Notes under the pieces: model-generated | Database searches by the model: none | Told to the model about the DNA's origin: nothing | What the model saw: only the letters and a program-made list of their open reading frames with translations | Made by a program: the position numbers and the translations under genes | Shown: in pieces, positions 63,837-64,000 of the stretch | Numbering within the stretch: position 1 is the stretch's first letter | How the letters are laid out: each line of letters begins with the position of its first letter | Source of the DNA: Pteria penguin | Lineage: Eukaryota > Mollusca > Bivalvia > Pterioida > Pteriidae | DNA length: 64,000 nt | Assembly: GCA_035048485.1 (NCBI GenBank) | Contig: CM068583.1 | Location: 65,716,306 to 65,780,305 of the forward strand | Direction: 5' to 3'

Positions 63837-64000
63837 TATTGACTTGCAAGGAAAAGTATGATTTTTTAGCAATTTAGATTTATTTACAAATGACGATAAA
63901 GGACCCTGTGATGGAGTTGGTGTGACAGTAAACATAGAATGGCCGACGAATATGTCAACTCATCCTTAAGAATTGTACAAATATCTACATATAGATATAA

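Overview
This 64 kb window looks like a piece of a nuclear genome from a marine invertebrate, most probably a bivalve mollusc. It is AT-rich. Its genes are split by GT-AG introns and the spaces between and within them are full of minisatellites, microsatellites, a tRNA-derived SINE, small inverted-repeat elements and a truncated LINE. Two copies of a dispersed element that ends in a ctcacctgag / ctcaggtgag pair are of a type I remember from bivalve assemblies; that assignment is from memory and was not searched.

Three genes can be reconstructed exon by exon, all on the minus strand, each with a total coding length divisible by three. Gene 1 (7811 down to 3858, five exons, 554 aa) and gene 2 (26205 down to 10587, five exons, 570 aa) are tandem paralogues of the SLC16/MCT branch of the major facilitator superfamily. 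They share the same intron positions, all phase 1. Gene 3 (48739 down to 34395, six exons, 2113 aa) encodes a predicted type II membrane protein: a short cytoplasmic head, one membrane segment, a SEA-like module and then about 1,900 residues of Ser/Thr-rich, mucin-like sequence with three separate internal repeat blocks. I do not recognise it as a named protein.

Layout: 1-301 fold-back repeat; 575-1440 a 59-bp repeat; 1519-1883 a microsatellite and an orphan exon-like segment; 3858-7811 gene 1; 8253-9925 a 34-bp array; 10587-26205 gene 2, whose 12 kb first intron carries most of its length in 50-, 30-, 42-, 21- and 38-bp arrays plus small mobile elements; 27390-30436 a 60/64-bp array; 30785-33645 a decayed 26-bp array; 34395-48739 gene 3, with a dispersed element and a further array in its introns; 50102-50377 a SINE; 50575-58495 a 43-bp array in three homogenised blocks, interrupted at 54358-56400 by a decayed LINE; 58496-64000 gene-poor sequence with strong hairpins and two dispersed elements. 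Adding the spans, tandem arrays make up roughly 25 kb of the window.

Most long open frames in the window are products of tandem repeats whose unit lacks stop codons. They are not supported as genes. The observations most worth following are gene 3, the satellite-filled intron of gene 2, minisatellites that seem to have grown out of SINE relics, insertion events dated by array phase, and splice sites altered by repeats in the transporter genes.
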